A stretch of 64,000 bases of DNA from Chelonoidis abingdonii (Eukaryota; Chordata; Testudines; Testudinidae). Under the pieces are notes generated by a model, which had not been told where the DNA came from, searched no databases, and worked only from the letters and a program-made list of their open reading frames with translations. Position 1 is the first letter of the stretch; the number at the start of each line of letters is the position of its first letter. This document shows, in pieces, positions 23,201 through 34,595 of the stretch. Made by a program: the position numbers and the translations under genes. The stretch covers positions 59,830,791 through 59,894,790 of the forward strand of contig NC_133777.1 in assembly GCF_003597395.2 (NCBI RefSeq). Reading direction: 5' to 3'.

Positions 23201-24858
23201 TAAGAGCAGTCAGAGAGAGACTGGAGCATTCCAGCAACTGACCTTATGTAATGACAGTAGCTTTCATGACACGTTTGGGGGTTTCCCTGTACCTAAAAAG
23301 GGGAACCTCAAAAGGTCATCTCTTTCACACAGGCATCAGGAGATGCTGCTGGAAATTATCCAAATGGACAATCTCTACCTATACCGAGAGAAGTGGGTAC
23401 TTAGTTTCTGATATCTTAGGAGAAAACACTTGAAGGAAGGAAAGGACAATGAGTGTGGAAATACTCTCTTCTACCAATTCACTTCTGCCAAGTAATTCCC
23501 CAAAGACAGATGCCCACATCCCTCCCAACCCCTACTTCTCAGCTGTCAGCCTACTTTCATGAAAACTATAACCCTCAATCTTGCGAGTTGTCAAACACAC
23601 CAAGCCCGTATCACCTTTGCTAACCTCCTAAGTTTCACCATAACCCTGATTATTTCTGCAAGGACATGAAATAAGTGTTAAAACATTCAAGAACTCTTCA
23701 TTACTACTGTATTATAATACAACTAAAAGAATCCACTCCTTTGGTTTGTTATTGCATTTATTGTACACTGAAGCAGAAATGTTAGTCAGTGGCTCCAGTA
23801 CTGACATGATACAGCAACTAGGAGTCTAGAGCTAGTCAGACACAGAAATCAATGGAATAATCACAGAACTTGCATACAGCAAGTCTCAGAACATACAGCG
23901 TATTGTGTACAAATCTAATAGCAGCACAGGTTAATTTGTAAATCTATGCTATAGAGTTATTCTCCAAGTATATTCTTCTGATGTTACTGCAACTGAGTGA
24001 GGCATTGTAAGAACAATTGGTTAAATATAGTTTTTTCTTTATCTATATGCCACAGTAAAATAAAAATAGATGTCATTAGCTCATCTTATTGACTTTTCTG
24101 CCTGTCTGAACCAATTGAGAAGCAATATTGACTAGGATTGATCCTGTCCTAATGGCACCTGATGCAGAAAGGCATACACAAATACCTCTGAGGATATAAT
24201 GACTAGCAAGGAAGCTTTGTATTATCAGTACAAGGCTACTCTGGACTAACTGCTTCTAGTCTCTTCACAGGCATCAGTTTACAGAGATGATATGTAGCTT
24301 AGTTCTTAGCATTAATACAGAATGTTCAAGTCCTCAGTCACCTAGAACCTCAACTGTTAAACATGTATCCAATTACTAAGGAATAATCAATGACTAGTTA
24401 TCCTCCAGAAACACTGGCTAAGGCTGCCTGGATTAGTGTCATCACAGATAAACATACATCATGTTAAGCAACTGCCTCTCTGAATTACATGAAACTAATA
24501 CCCATGTTGTAAATAAACAAGACAATTAATACAAAGGAAATTTTCTAATGATTTGTAGTAAATATTAACCAGAAAAAAGAAAAGATTTTTATTTCAGTCA
24601 ACCAAGTGACAGAACAGCCCTAATTCCAAAAAGGAAAATGACTGGCTATGGAGGCAGAGAGAGTACACTCAGCTGCACTGCTTTTCTGCACCCACCCTTC
24701 AGTTTAATCCAGGAAACAGCTTTGATGATGGCCTCAGTGGAATCAACGTGACCTGCCTCAAGAGGTAAAAGTGCTACAGCATTCTAGGGGAAGGGGTGAT
24801 TCAGCAGAATATGCCACAGAAGAATGAAATAAAGAAGAATCACCTCTTCACACACAGG

Positions 24859-24911
24859 GAATAAATAAATACATACATACATACATAAAAGAATGACACA
24901 CACACACAAAC
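24859..24911. repeat. (ATAC)n / (CA)n simple repeat
   Basis: AATA units pass into several ATAC units and then into a short CA run. Confidence 0.85.
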
Positions 24912-25989
24912 ATGTAATGTGTCTACTTTCAGAATATAAAAGGTTAGATTTGGTTAACAGTTTTTACATGTACTGCAATATATATATATTTAATTAGCTT
25001 CAACTTGCATATTAACTGAATCTAATTAACTCTATGCTTAATTAAACCATTATGATTTTGTGAATAGTAAATATTTTGTTTGTTTGCTTTTTGAAGCAAA
25101 CGTATTTTCAAATAGTTTAAAAACTGGATTCTTTCACAGGTTTTGGGAAGGAAGAAAGGAAAAAAAGTTACCCCTACTATTTTTTAAAAGATCATTCTCT
25201 CTTAATTCTATGGATCTCCAAAATTCTGTTGACACAATCTGATTCTGAAGTAGCATTCTGCTTTCTATAAAGATGTTTTTGGTAGAGTGCAAATAAATAA
25301 TTTAAACACTCTGGTAAGCAGTTCTTTGATTTTTCAAAGCATAATTTATGAAAGTGAAAATCTGGGTTAACAAATGTTTTAAAATTTCTCTGCATTATAT
25401 TCTCCGAAGGCTTTCAAAGATTTGGGTTATTTCTAGACTAGGAAATCAGGTAATGCTTAAAAATTTGTTAGCTAACCTTTTTTAACTAACATCTTTAAAT
25501 GATAGTATAAAAATGGGTTCGCTGGTTGCCTCTGAAACAAGGCTCTCCTCTAAGGGCTCACCATGACCACCACATACATTTTTGAGGGTACTATTCTGTT
25601 TGTCTTCGTTTCAAAAACATTTTAGTTAAAATATATCAGCTAACCATGTTTTATTGGATGCCCCTTGATTCACTTTATCTCCTTGAAACAGGGGGAGATG
25701 TAGAATGGTGACTGTGTTTGGGGACACCAACCCCCTTCCGCACATAACACATCGATCTGAGGTCATAGCTCATCTCACTTCAATGCCATTTGTGGAGTAT
25801 TTTCCTCTTCTCCCCTGCATCCAGTGTTGGTCTTCACTCATAACACCCTTCGCAGTGGCCCTTATCAGATACTATCAGCCAGAACCAGACGAAACGAACG
25901 TTTGCATTGGCAGGTGCAGGGGTGACCACACCCAAAGTAGTGCAGCATACACTGCCGCCCTACCCATTACCTACGAAACCTAGTCTATG

Positions 25990-27760
25990 CTTTAGGACAA
26001 ACTCCATAATGTCTATGATTTTCTTGACTGATGAGAAAATCCACCAGATTTGCCACTTGGAATGTATTAACCCCAAACCAAGTTGGGTATCATTTTTTCG
26101 TAATCCCAGAGATGGAAAGATATCACATTCAAGTTGCTAGAATAACCAAAATGAAACTCAACAATAACTGTCAACAATTTGTGGAGGACACTAGTCTACT
26201 GTACTCTGGAGGAACCAGTCATATAAACAGGGTGGCATTCATCCTACAAACACTTAATAAAACACTCACAACATAGCACACTATTTCTGATGGACTGCTG
26301 CATGCTAGGTTGAGGCACTGCATACTCTGATGCACAGCTGTCCATCATTGTAGCCTATGCTTCCACCAAGGGTGCAACATGTTAAGAAAGATTAATTCTA
26401 TCCGCAGTTAGCGCCAGTAATGCAATCTGTCCCACCGCATAATGAACTTGTTATACTCAGCAATATAACCACCACATCTAGTTGTCCCAGAAATGGCTTG
26501 AAAACTATTCTTGGGCCATTTTTTTCTGGAACAATAAATGACAACTCTAAGATTACTCCGCTTTTGCAGTTCTCACAACATTACCATCACTGGAAGTTGA
26601 TTCAGGTGCTTTGAATCTATCAAGAAAGCTGGATATCCAGCAATGGCCAGACAAGGAAGGTATATTGGTCCTGAATCATAATATATTAAGGTCCTACCAG
26701 GTTTACCAAGGTGCAGAAGCCCATCTCCTTGTTGATGAAGTGGCACTTACTCCCTGATTTCAACATAAAAGTGAGCATGTTATGCTACCTAAGGCATAAT
26801 GCATCTGTGAAAATCCAGCACAAGTACGCTGTCACAAAGAAAAACTAACCTGATATATTTGGTGCTTTCCTGGATGATGTAGAATTAGCCTGGACAGCTA
26901 TAAGCACAGGCATTTGAGAAGCCGTAGATGCCATTCTGGCCTAAAACACAACAAGTGATGTGACCTGGTCCTAGCTCTGTTCAGCTGTGCAATGGATTGG
27001 CTCCTTGAATACATACATGCTAATATCAGTATAACTGTCAGTTCAACCTCTCTATGGATCTGGATTAAGCGGATGTCATTGACCAGTTTGGTAAGGACAC
27101 AAACGATCTCAAGGATGCACTAGAGAGCTTCCAGTATGAGGGAGCTGCCCTTGGGCTAAGGGTTTCTTGGGCAAACACAAAAATCCACAATGTTGTCTTG
27201 TATCACAATTTTTGCGCCATCTGTGCTTCTGGATAAACTGTGGAAGTAGCGGATGACTTCCTCTATCTAGGCTGTAAAATGTTATCAGATGGGCATAGCC
27301 TGCCAGATATCCTAAGGAAAACTGGTTTAGCAGCTTCAGCTTTAAAGGATCTGCACAGGGTCTGGAACTAAAAGAATATGCAACTATATACAAAAGTACA
27401 GATTCATCGAACTTGCATACTGCCAATTCTCTTATGTTGTTTACATAAGACATCAGCAGGCTGGAGGCATTTGCATGTGTTGTCATAAGCTACTACTGAA
27501 TACAAGATGTTTTGACTATCCGTATTAGGCACATATAATTGAGAACTGGTTTCAAGAGTCATCACTGGCTACTGCTGGCTTACTCGCCTCAGCAACAAAA
27601 ACTCTCTGCACATCAATCTCTGAAGATTGGAATTGAGGTCAGAAGGGCACTTGGCCCAGTCAGGGACTGGTGGCACTCATGCAGCTGCCTGCAATTAACA
27701 TGGCTAACCCAGATCAGTAATAATTCTATGGAGCTCTTAGACTCCTGGAACTAAGTCATA
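25990..27760 (+). mobile_element. Degenerate APE-type non-LTR retrotransposon
   Basis: The plus strand reads through frameshifts as a LINE. Near 26035 RSTRFATWNVLTPNQVG matches the endonuclease start FATWNVRTL. Near 26420-26560 the order QSVPPHNELV, then SNITTTSSCP and ILGPFFSGTINDNS resembles the endonuclease block around GDLNATTG. Near 27050-27190 DLKDALESFQ and ALGLRVSWANTKI resemble the reverse transcriptase region after the catalytic FADD, here decayed to *ADV. Near 27250-27360 FLYLGCKMLSDGHSLPDI and ALKDLHRVW match the C-terminal FxYLGS...W block. Order and orientation are consistent over 1.7 kb. The clade (RTE-, R2- or L2-like) was not settled. A 92-codon open frame at 25705-25983 may belong to its 5' part. 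Confidence 0.7.
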
Positions 27761-28789
27761 GTGTGATCATGGACACTCGGCACTATGTACCTCCACTGCC
27801 TAACCGTATTCCTTTTATTGTAGTATGTTAGCTAAAATGTTCTTAAGCAATCTAATTTTCTAGTCATGGCTATCTGAGGCAAAATTCTGCCCTCAAATAC
27901 AATGAGCTTGCACAACTGTACCTATTAGCCAACTACTAAGGGGGTGCTTATATGAAAAAAGAGGCCAGAGTTTATCCTGTTATAAATATTTCATTATGGC
28001 AAAGCCATTCTATACCATAGGTAAGGCTGTATTCTGGTTTGTACATGAAACAGGAGTTCAACATTCAATACCAAAAAACCCCAAACAGAATATGACTGAA
28101 ATTTTCAGCATGCAATCCACAACTATTTGAATCTTCTGAGGAGTTTCAAGAAAGTTAGCCAAATCGTTTCTGAAATTTAATCAATTAAAATCCCCCTTCC
28201 CAAAGAGTTCATATTTTGAGTCTCTCTTTTCAGGCCCTTCTAGCTGAAAAGCTACAAAGTCAAAGTAGATAGTAAAAAAAATGTAATATGCATTCAGCGG
28301 CTACTTTTGGGGTTATATAATTATTTTGTTAATCAACAAAAAGAAAATGAATGTGTTAATGTTGTTTTAACTGAATCCTTATGTACCTTGATTAACTGAT
28401 GGAGAACAAGACTGACAGAGACCAGGACCCTCTATGAAGTAAGAGCTGCTGGTTCAGCATCCACTTTCCTAAGCATGAATGAATGATTTCCAGAAGCATG
28501 CAGAACCGATCGTAAAGAGAAGTTTGGTATGTTTGTGATGCTGGAAGAGGGGGAAATTTTCACTGGGGCAGAGTTCAGTTTTTGGTATGTTGTCTGCCAT
28601 TGTGCAAGATGTTTGATTCCGAGTGGAGGAAGCGAAGTCATATGCTGTTAGATGCTTTAAATTTTTATTTTATTGCTTTGGTGAGTTTCTGTTAAGTAAG
28701 CAATCTTAACTCTGACTCACCTTAGTATTTTTGTGTATAATAGAATAAAATGTGGTGATAAAGGGAACAGTCAAGCTCCACTAAATAAG

Positions 28790-28870
28790 GAGACACAAGG
28801 AGGAAGAAGTAACATACTTTATTAGACCAATTTCTGTTGGTGAGAGAGAGAAGCTTTCAAGCTTGCCCTC
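28790..28870 (-). mobile_element. Degenerate copy of the repeat tail seen at 22987
   Basis: TTTATTAGACCAATTTCTG, then TTGGTGAGAGAGAGAAGCTT in antisense, match the core of the 22987-23117 family. Both ends are lost. Confidence 0.55.
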
Positions 28871-30908
28871 ATTAGGTAAGTTGCACACGTATACTTCTTT
28901 TTGACTGAAAAAGCTCGTATAAAGTTAAAAATGCAATAAAGTAATTTCCTTGGGAGATTCTACTACTTTATAGACCTTCTGGCGACAAGACGGCAACTTA
29001 CCCGAGTCACATCCCATTTATCACAGTCAAGTCCAAGTAAACAACTAAGACATGTAGTGTTGCATTTTTAACTCTATTCAGTTTTCTGGGTTTTTTTGGA
29101 CAAATTTATACAAACAGACCACAATAAACTCTGAATTTGGAAAACACTGACTTTTGTGAAATTATATTATAATGTAAATTTTTTAAATTTAAATTCTAGG
29201 GATATGTTCGCAATTATCAGCATGTTAAAGAATCCTATCCTGAGAATCTCATTAGATAGTGATATGAAATACAGTTGTTTCCATTTTGAGAACAAAGGGA
29301 CCTTGAATGAGTAATCAATAGCAACGGGCAGAAAATGAGACATTAATTATGATCCTCTAGTGTTTTGTCTCAGATAAGGTTTCATTAAATGTATTGTGCT
29401 AACCTGTACAGTTTCAAGTCATTACCAATACATTTGACCATATATATTTACTGAGAGCAGGCGAGAGCATCTCAACAAAAAAGTGTGTTACATGGAGTCT
29501 TGAATATTGTTTTTCTTGCTCAATTTGAAATAAAAGCATGGATTGCAAAATATTAGTCATTTTTTAAAAAAATACCCAAATCTTATAATCTCAGTGTAGT
29601 CTCTTGAAAATTTAATTATCATCTTCTATACATAAAGTGTCACCCAGGTTTGAGAAGATAATGACAGTCATCCATCAATTGCACCCTGACAGTGTAATCA
29701 GGCTAATCTAGCTCACTAGAGTAAAAAGAAACTACCTAGGGTACTAAATACTAAAGTGCTACAACATCATAAACAAAATAACAGATATTTAGTTTTACTT
29801 TTCTCCTTAATTAACATTAACACTGAGAAATACTGAGATCTCAACATATTCCTCCCTCCTCTCTTTAAACTAAAGTTTTTTTCAGTACTACATCAGCTGC
29901 CTACTCAATATGTAAACCCACGCAGAACATCCTATTGTGGATATTTCTGTTCCAAAGAAAGGGTGGGGGGAGGAGGGAAGGGGAAGAAAGAGGAAAATAT
30001 CACAGTAAGTAGCTTCTAGAAGAATCCAAACCAAAAGACTTTTTTGGGGGGAAGGGCGGGGGAGGAGGAATAAATATGTGAAGGGAGACAATGTTTTTGT
30101 GTTTATTCGGCATTTAAATTACTTGAAAGCATCCAATCAATAGAGTTATTTTTAAATGACTACCTCCCTCTCTCCACTGTGATGGTTGGTTTCCTAAATG
30201 GTAAGACTACAAATGCTGTTATAGGCTTCTAGAAGCAGAACCCTGCTGATGTTTGTGTCCGATCCCTGAGGTTTTGCTGGCTCAGCTTGTCTTTTGCTCA
30301 TCCCCCAGGGTGAGGTATTTTTGCTTTGCATATTGAATTCTGGGAATTCATTACTAAATACTGTGATTACAGCCTCTTTCCCCCTCCTCCCCCTGAATCT
30401 TTTTGCTACATTATGAAAAGAATAATTTGAGCTTTTTCCTTTGCATGATTATACAAAGGAGGCAGCTTTATATGGTACTGAGAAGTGTCAGGAGAGGAGC
30501 AGCTAAAGGGGTATTCATCCTACATTTTAATTTTTGGGCAACCTGCTTTTCTTTATGATTATGAAATGTGGGCATGAGAAGTTGACTATGTAATTATAAT
30601 ATAGCATTTTGCCAGCTGAGTTTTAGTCTTTTAAAACTCAGAGTGTAAATATACCAAGACACTATCTCAAGCTCTATCTTTGCATCAACTTAAGTCCTCT
30701 GTATCTTCAGCACAATCATATTTTAAAATGCAGGACCACTGCACTATGTTGCATGTTTTTAGAATTGAAGTGCTGCTGCTTCTCCCCAATAACATCTAAG
30801 AGGAAGATCCCCAACCTCTTCCAAATGTTCACTCATCCTGGGTTCAAAGTAGTGATGGCTCAAATCACACCTGGAGTGGATTCTAACAACATCATTTGTG
30901 AAGCACTG

Positions 30909-30910
<2 letters not shown>

Positions 30911-30950
<40 letters not shown>
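30911..30950. repeat. Poly-A run, about 40 bases
   Basis: This is the longest homopolymer in the window, ending 40 bp left of the hAT element. The lysine-rich and phenylalanine-rich open frames across it are artefacts. Confidence 0.95.
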
Positions 30951-30952
<2 letters not shown>

Positions 30953-30989
30953 CGTGGGGATGAAGGGAGGAGAAGAAAAAGGTTTGCAC

Positions 30990-32566
30990 TAGGGCTACTG
31001 ATTAATCACAGTTAAATCACATGATTAACTCAAAAAAATCACAATTAAAACAATTAATTGCACTGTTAAACAATAGACTACCAATAGAAATGTACTAAAT
31101 ATTTTTGAATGTTTTTCTACATTTTCAAATATAGTGATTTCAAGTACAACACAGAATACAAAGTGTACACTGCACACTTTACATTACAAATATTTGCATT
31201 GTAAAAATGATAAACAAAAAAGTATTTTTCAGTTCACCTCATATAAGTACTGTAGTGCAATCTCGATCGTCAAAATGCAACTTACAAATGTAGATAACTG
31301 TTCTCAAAAAACAAAACAATGCAAAACTTTAGAGCCTACAAGTCCATTCAGTCCTATTTCTTGTTCAGCCAATCGCTCAGACAAACAACTTTGTTTACAT
31401 TTACAGGAGATAATGCTGACCTCTTCTTATTTACAAGGTTATCAGGAAGTGAGAACACATGCTCGCATGGGACTTTTGTAGCCGCATTGCCGGGCCAGAT
31501 ATGCTAAACATTCATATGCCCCTTCATGCTTTGGCCACCATTCACAGGACATGCTTCATGCTTGATGATGTTCATTAAAAAATGTGTTAATTAAATTTGT
31601 GCCTGAACTGCTTGGGGGGGAATTATATGTCTCCTTCTCTGTTTTACCTGAATCTGCCATGTATTTCATGTTATAGTAGGTTGGATGATGATCAGTACAT
31701 GTTGTTCATTTTAAGAACACTGTCCACTGCAGATCTGACAAAACACAAAAAAGGTACCAAATGTGAGATTTCTAAAGATGCTACAGCACTTGACGCCGAG
31801 GTTTAAGATCTGAAGTGCCTTCCAAAATCTGGAGAGGATGAGGTGTGGAGCTGCTTTCAAAGTCTATAAGAGCGACACTCCGATACGAAACTACAGAATC
31901 CAAACCATCAAAAAATAAAATCAGCCTTCTGCTGTGGCATCTGACTCAGATGATGAACATGAACACTCATCGGTCCGCATGTCTTTGAATGGTTATTGAG
32001 CAGAACCTTCATCAGCATGGCCATGTCCTCTGGAATTGTGGATGAAGCATGAAGGACATATGAATCTTTAGAGCATTGGCATGTAAATATCTTGCAATGC
32101 CAGCTGCAACGTGCCATAGAGAACGCCTGTTCTCACTTTCTGGTGACATTGTGAACAAGAAGCAGGCAGCATTATCTCCTGCAATTAAACAAACTCTGTT
32201 TGTTGAGCGATTGGACTGAACAAGAAATAGAACTGAGAGACTTGTAGGCTCTAAAGTTTTACATTGCTTTATTTTTGAATGCAGTAATTTTTTGTACATA
32301 ATTCTACATTTTAAGTTAAAACTTTCATGATAAAGAGACTGCACACAGTACTATTACTAGGTGAATGAAAAATCTATTGCTTTATTTTTACAGTGCAAAT
32401 ATTTGTAATAAAAATAAAGTGAGCACTGTTACACTTTATATTTTATATGGTAAATTGAAATAAATAATTCGAGATGTAGAAAACAATCCAAAAATATTTA
32501 ATAGTATTTCATTATTGTTGAACAGTGCGATTAATTGAGATTAATTTTTTTAATCTGACTGCCCCA
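30990..32566 (+). mobile_element. hAT DNA transposon with long inverted arms and target duplication
   Basis: The 1,577-bp element starts TAGGGCTACTGATTAATC and ends with the imperfect complement GATTAA...CTGACTGCCCCA. Its arms, roughly 30990-31470 and 32085-32566, are inverted copies of each other for nearly 480 bp. The flanks GTTTGCAC (30982-30989) and CTTTGAAC (32567-32574) agree at 6 of 8 positions, fitting the 8-bp hAT duplication. The centre encodes a decayed hAT transposase on the plus strand: a KCEISKDATALD segment near 31765, and a WWMKHEG-like and CERLFS-like dimerisation region near 32030-32150, both broken by frameshifts and stops. It is inactive. Confidence 0.88.
31690..32235 (+). 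pseudogene. Decayed hAT transposase C-terminal region
   Basis: Frame-shifted pieces read RTLSTADLTKHKKGTKCEIS, then (after ALDAEV and a stop) DLKCLPKSGEDEVWS, and later residues corresponding to the ExWWxKHE, PATxVPCERLFS and LSPxxxNKL blocks of hAT transposases. At least four frame breaks are visible. The zinc-finger N-terminus and most of the catalytic core are absent, so this may always have been a short, non-autonomous derivative. Confidence 0.75.
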
Positions 32567-33242
32567 CTTTGAACTATTTTGGTGTACTTTTCAATACATG
32601 TCTTTCAGGTTTCAGAAGCAGGAAATTGAAATTATGACAGCTGTATCCCCAATTTGTGAAATACTAATTTAAAAGCTTCTGTTACAAAACTATAAAGATG
32701 ACTTAGCTAAAGCTAGAAATCCATTGCCAAACACACCAAACCAGTGAACTCTATGAATTATCTGATCTTTGTGCAACTGAGATCTATGCTGAAATGCTGT
32801 ATTAAATGACGACTTTTGATCTCTGCAATAAGGCTGTTATGAAAAGTTGTTTACTGTGCACACATGACAACTAATCTTAGAAAAAATATATTAAAATGCT
32901 TTTTTACAAGTTAAAATAGGTCCACATAATGGCTGTGTTAATTACATGTCATATTTAGATCTTCCCATCCTCTGCTGGCTTTCTCCACCAATATGTGATG
33001 AAATAAGAACCCACATACATGCACACAACATAGAGATTTTGCCACCAGCCATATAATCCATTATTAACGTAACAGAGAATGTCCTAGTGGTACAATGAAA
33101 CTATGTTAGCAAAAATTATCTGATTAGTGGGACCAAATAACGTTAGCCCTTTAATGCCTAATCATTGTATGTTTTCACTACAGCTGTACATTATCTGAAT
33201 ACCAACTATTTCTAAAGTGTTTTTGATGCTCAGTTCAGTGTT

Positions 33243-34595
33243 ATCATAGAATTATAGATATTAGGGTTGGAAGAGCCTCAGGAGGCCATCTAGTCCAATC
33301 CCCTGCTCAAAGCAGGACCAACACCAACTAATCATCCAGCGAAGCTTTGTCGAGCCAGACCTAAGAAATCTCTAAGGATAGAGATTCCACCACCTTCCTA
33401 GGTAACCCATTCCATTGCTTCACCACCCTCCTAGTGGAACAGTGTTTCCTAATATCCAACCTACCCTCCCCCACTGCAACTTGAGACCACTGCTGCTTCT
33501 TTGCCATCTGCCACCCTGAGGAACAGCTAGCGCCATACTCTTTGGAACCTCCTTTCAGGTAACTGAAGGCTGCTATCAATCCCCCCTACTAAATATACCC
33601 CAGTTCCCTCAGCCTCTCCTCGTAGTCAGTGCCCCAGCCCCCTAATCATTTTCATTGCCCTCCGCTGGACTCTTTCCAATTTGTCCACATCTCTTCTGTA
33701 GTGCGGTGACCAAAACCGGACTCAATACTCCAGGCGTGGCCTCACCATTGCCGAATAAAAGGGAATAATCACTTCCCTCGATCTGCTGACAATCTCCTAC
33801 TAATACAGCCCAATATGTCATTAGTCTTCTTGGCAACAAGAGCACACTCCTGACTCATATCCAGTTTCTCGTCCAGGTCCTTTTCTGCAGAACTGCTTTT
33901 TAGCCAGTCAGTCCCCAGCTTGTAGCGGTACATGGGATTCTTCCTTCCTAAGTGCAGAACTCTGCACTTGTCCTTGTTGAACCTCATCAGATTTCTTTTG
34001 ACCTAATCCTCCAATTTGTTTAGGTCACTCTAGACCCTATCCCTACCCTCCAGTGTATCTACCCCCCAGCTTAGTGTCATCTGCAAATTCAATGAGGATG
34101 CAATTAATCCCATCATCCAGATCATTAATAAAGATGTTCAACAAAAACGGCCCTAGGACCAGGGCCGCCCAGAGGCGGGAGGGGCAAGTGGAGCAATTTG
34201 CCCCAGGTCCCCACGAGAGTTTTTCAGGGCCCCTGGACTGGGGTCCTTCACTCACTCTGGGGGCCCCGGAAAACTCTCGCGGGGCCCGGGCCCCCACAGC
34301 TTCTTCCACTCCAGGTCTTTGGCGGCAATTTGGCTGCGGGGGGTCCTTCTGCTCCGGGACCCACCGCCGAAGTGCCTCGAAGACCTGCGGCAGGGGGTCC
34401 TTCCACCCCGAGACCTGCTGCCGAAGTGCCTGGTCTTAGGTGAAGACCCCAGGCCCCTGAATCCTCTGGGCGGCCCTGCCCAGGACTGACCCCTAGGGCA
34501 CTCTGCTTGATACCAGCTGCCAACTAGACATCGAGCCGTTGATCACTACCCATTGAGCCTGACAATCTAGCCAACTTTCTATCCACCTTATAGGC
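33243..34595 (-). mobile_element. CR1 LINE, 5'-truncated, split by a hAT MITE
   Basis: The minus strand carries the CR1 reverse transcriptase and 3' end. The order is a leader block near 34500-34590 (KVDRKLARLSG), GPFLLNIFINDLDDG and catalytic FADDTKLGG near 34060-34140, then [20 protein letters not shown] (33930-33987), [36 protein letters not shown], and a C-terminal STRRVVKQWNGLPRKVVES near 33361-33440. The 3' end is the CR1-type CTGATATTCTAT-like tail at 33243. A 319-bp hAT element interrupts it at 34160-34478, exactly between the leader block and the GPxLFNIFIND block. Stops and frameshifts make it inactive. Confidence 0.92.
34160..34478. mobile_element. hAT MITE (319 bp) nested in CR1
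   Basis: Perfect 16-bp terminal inverted repeats, CAGGGCCGCCCAGAGG and its complement at 34463-34478, enclose very GC-rich non-coding DNA. Flanks CCTAGGAC (34152-34159) and CCCAGGAC (34479-34486) form an 8-bp target duplication with one mismatch. Removing the element restores the CR1 reading order. CAGGG termini with 8-bp duplications define hAT elements. Open frames across it are GC-bias artefacts. Confidence 0.92.

Noticed and set aside
27109..27486. 125-codon minus-strand frame
   Set aside because: It lies antisense to the LINE reverse transcriptase remnant and has no family features.
34053..34439. GC-rich frames of 81-128 codons
   Set aside because: They run across the hAT MITE, where high GC content removes stop codons.
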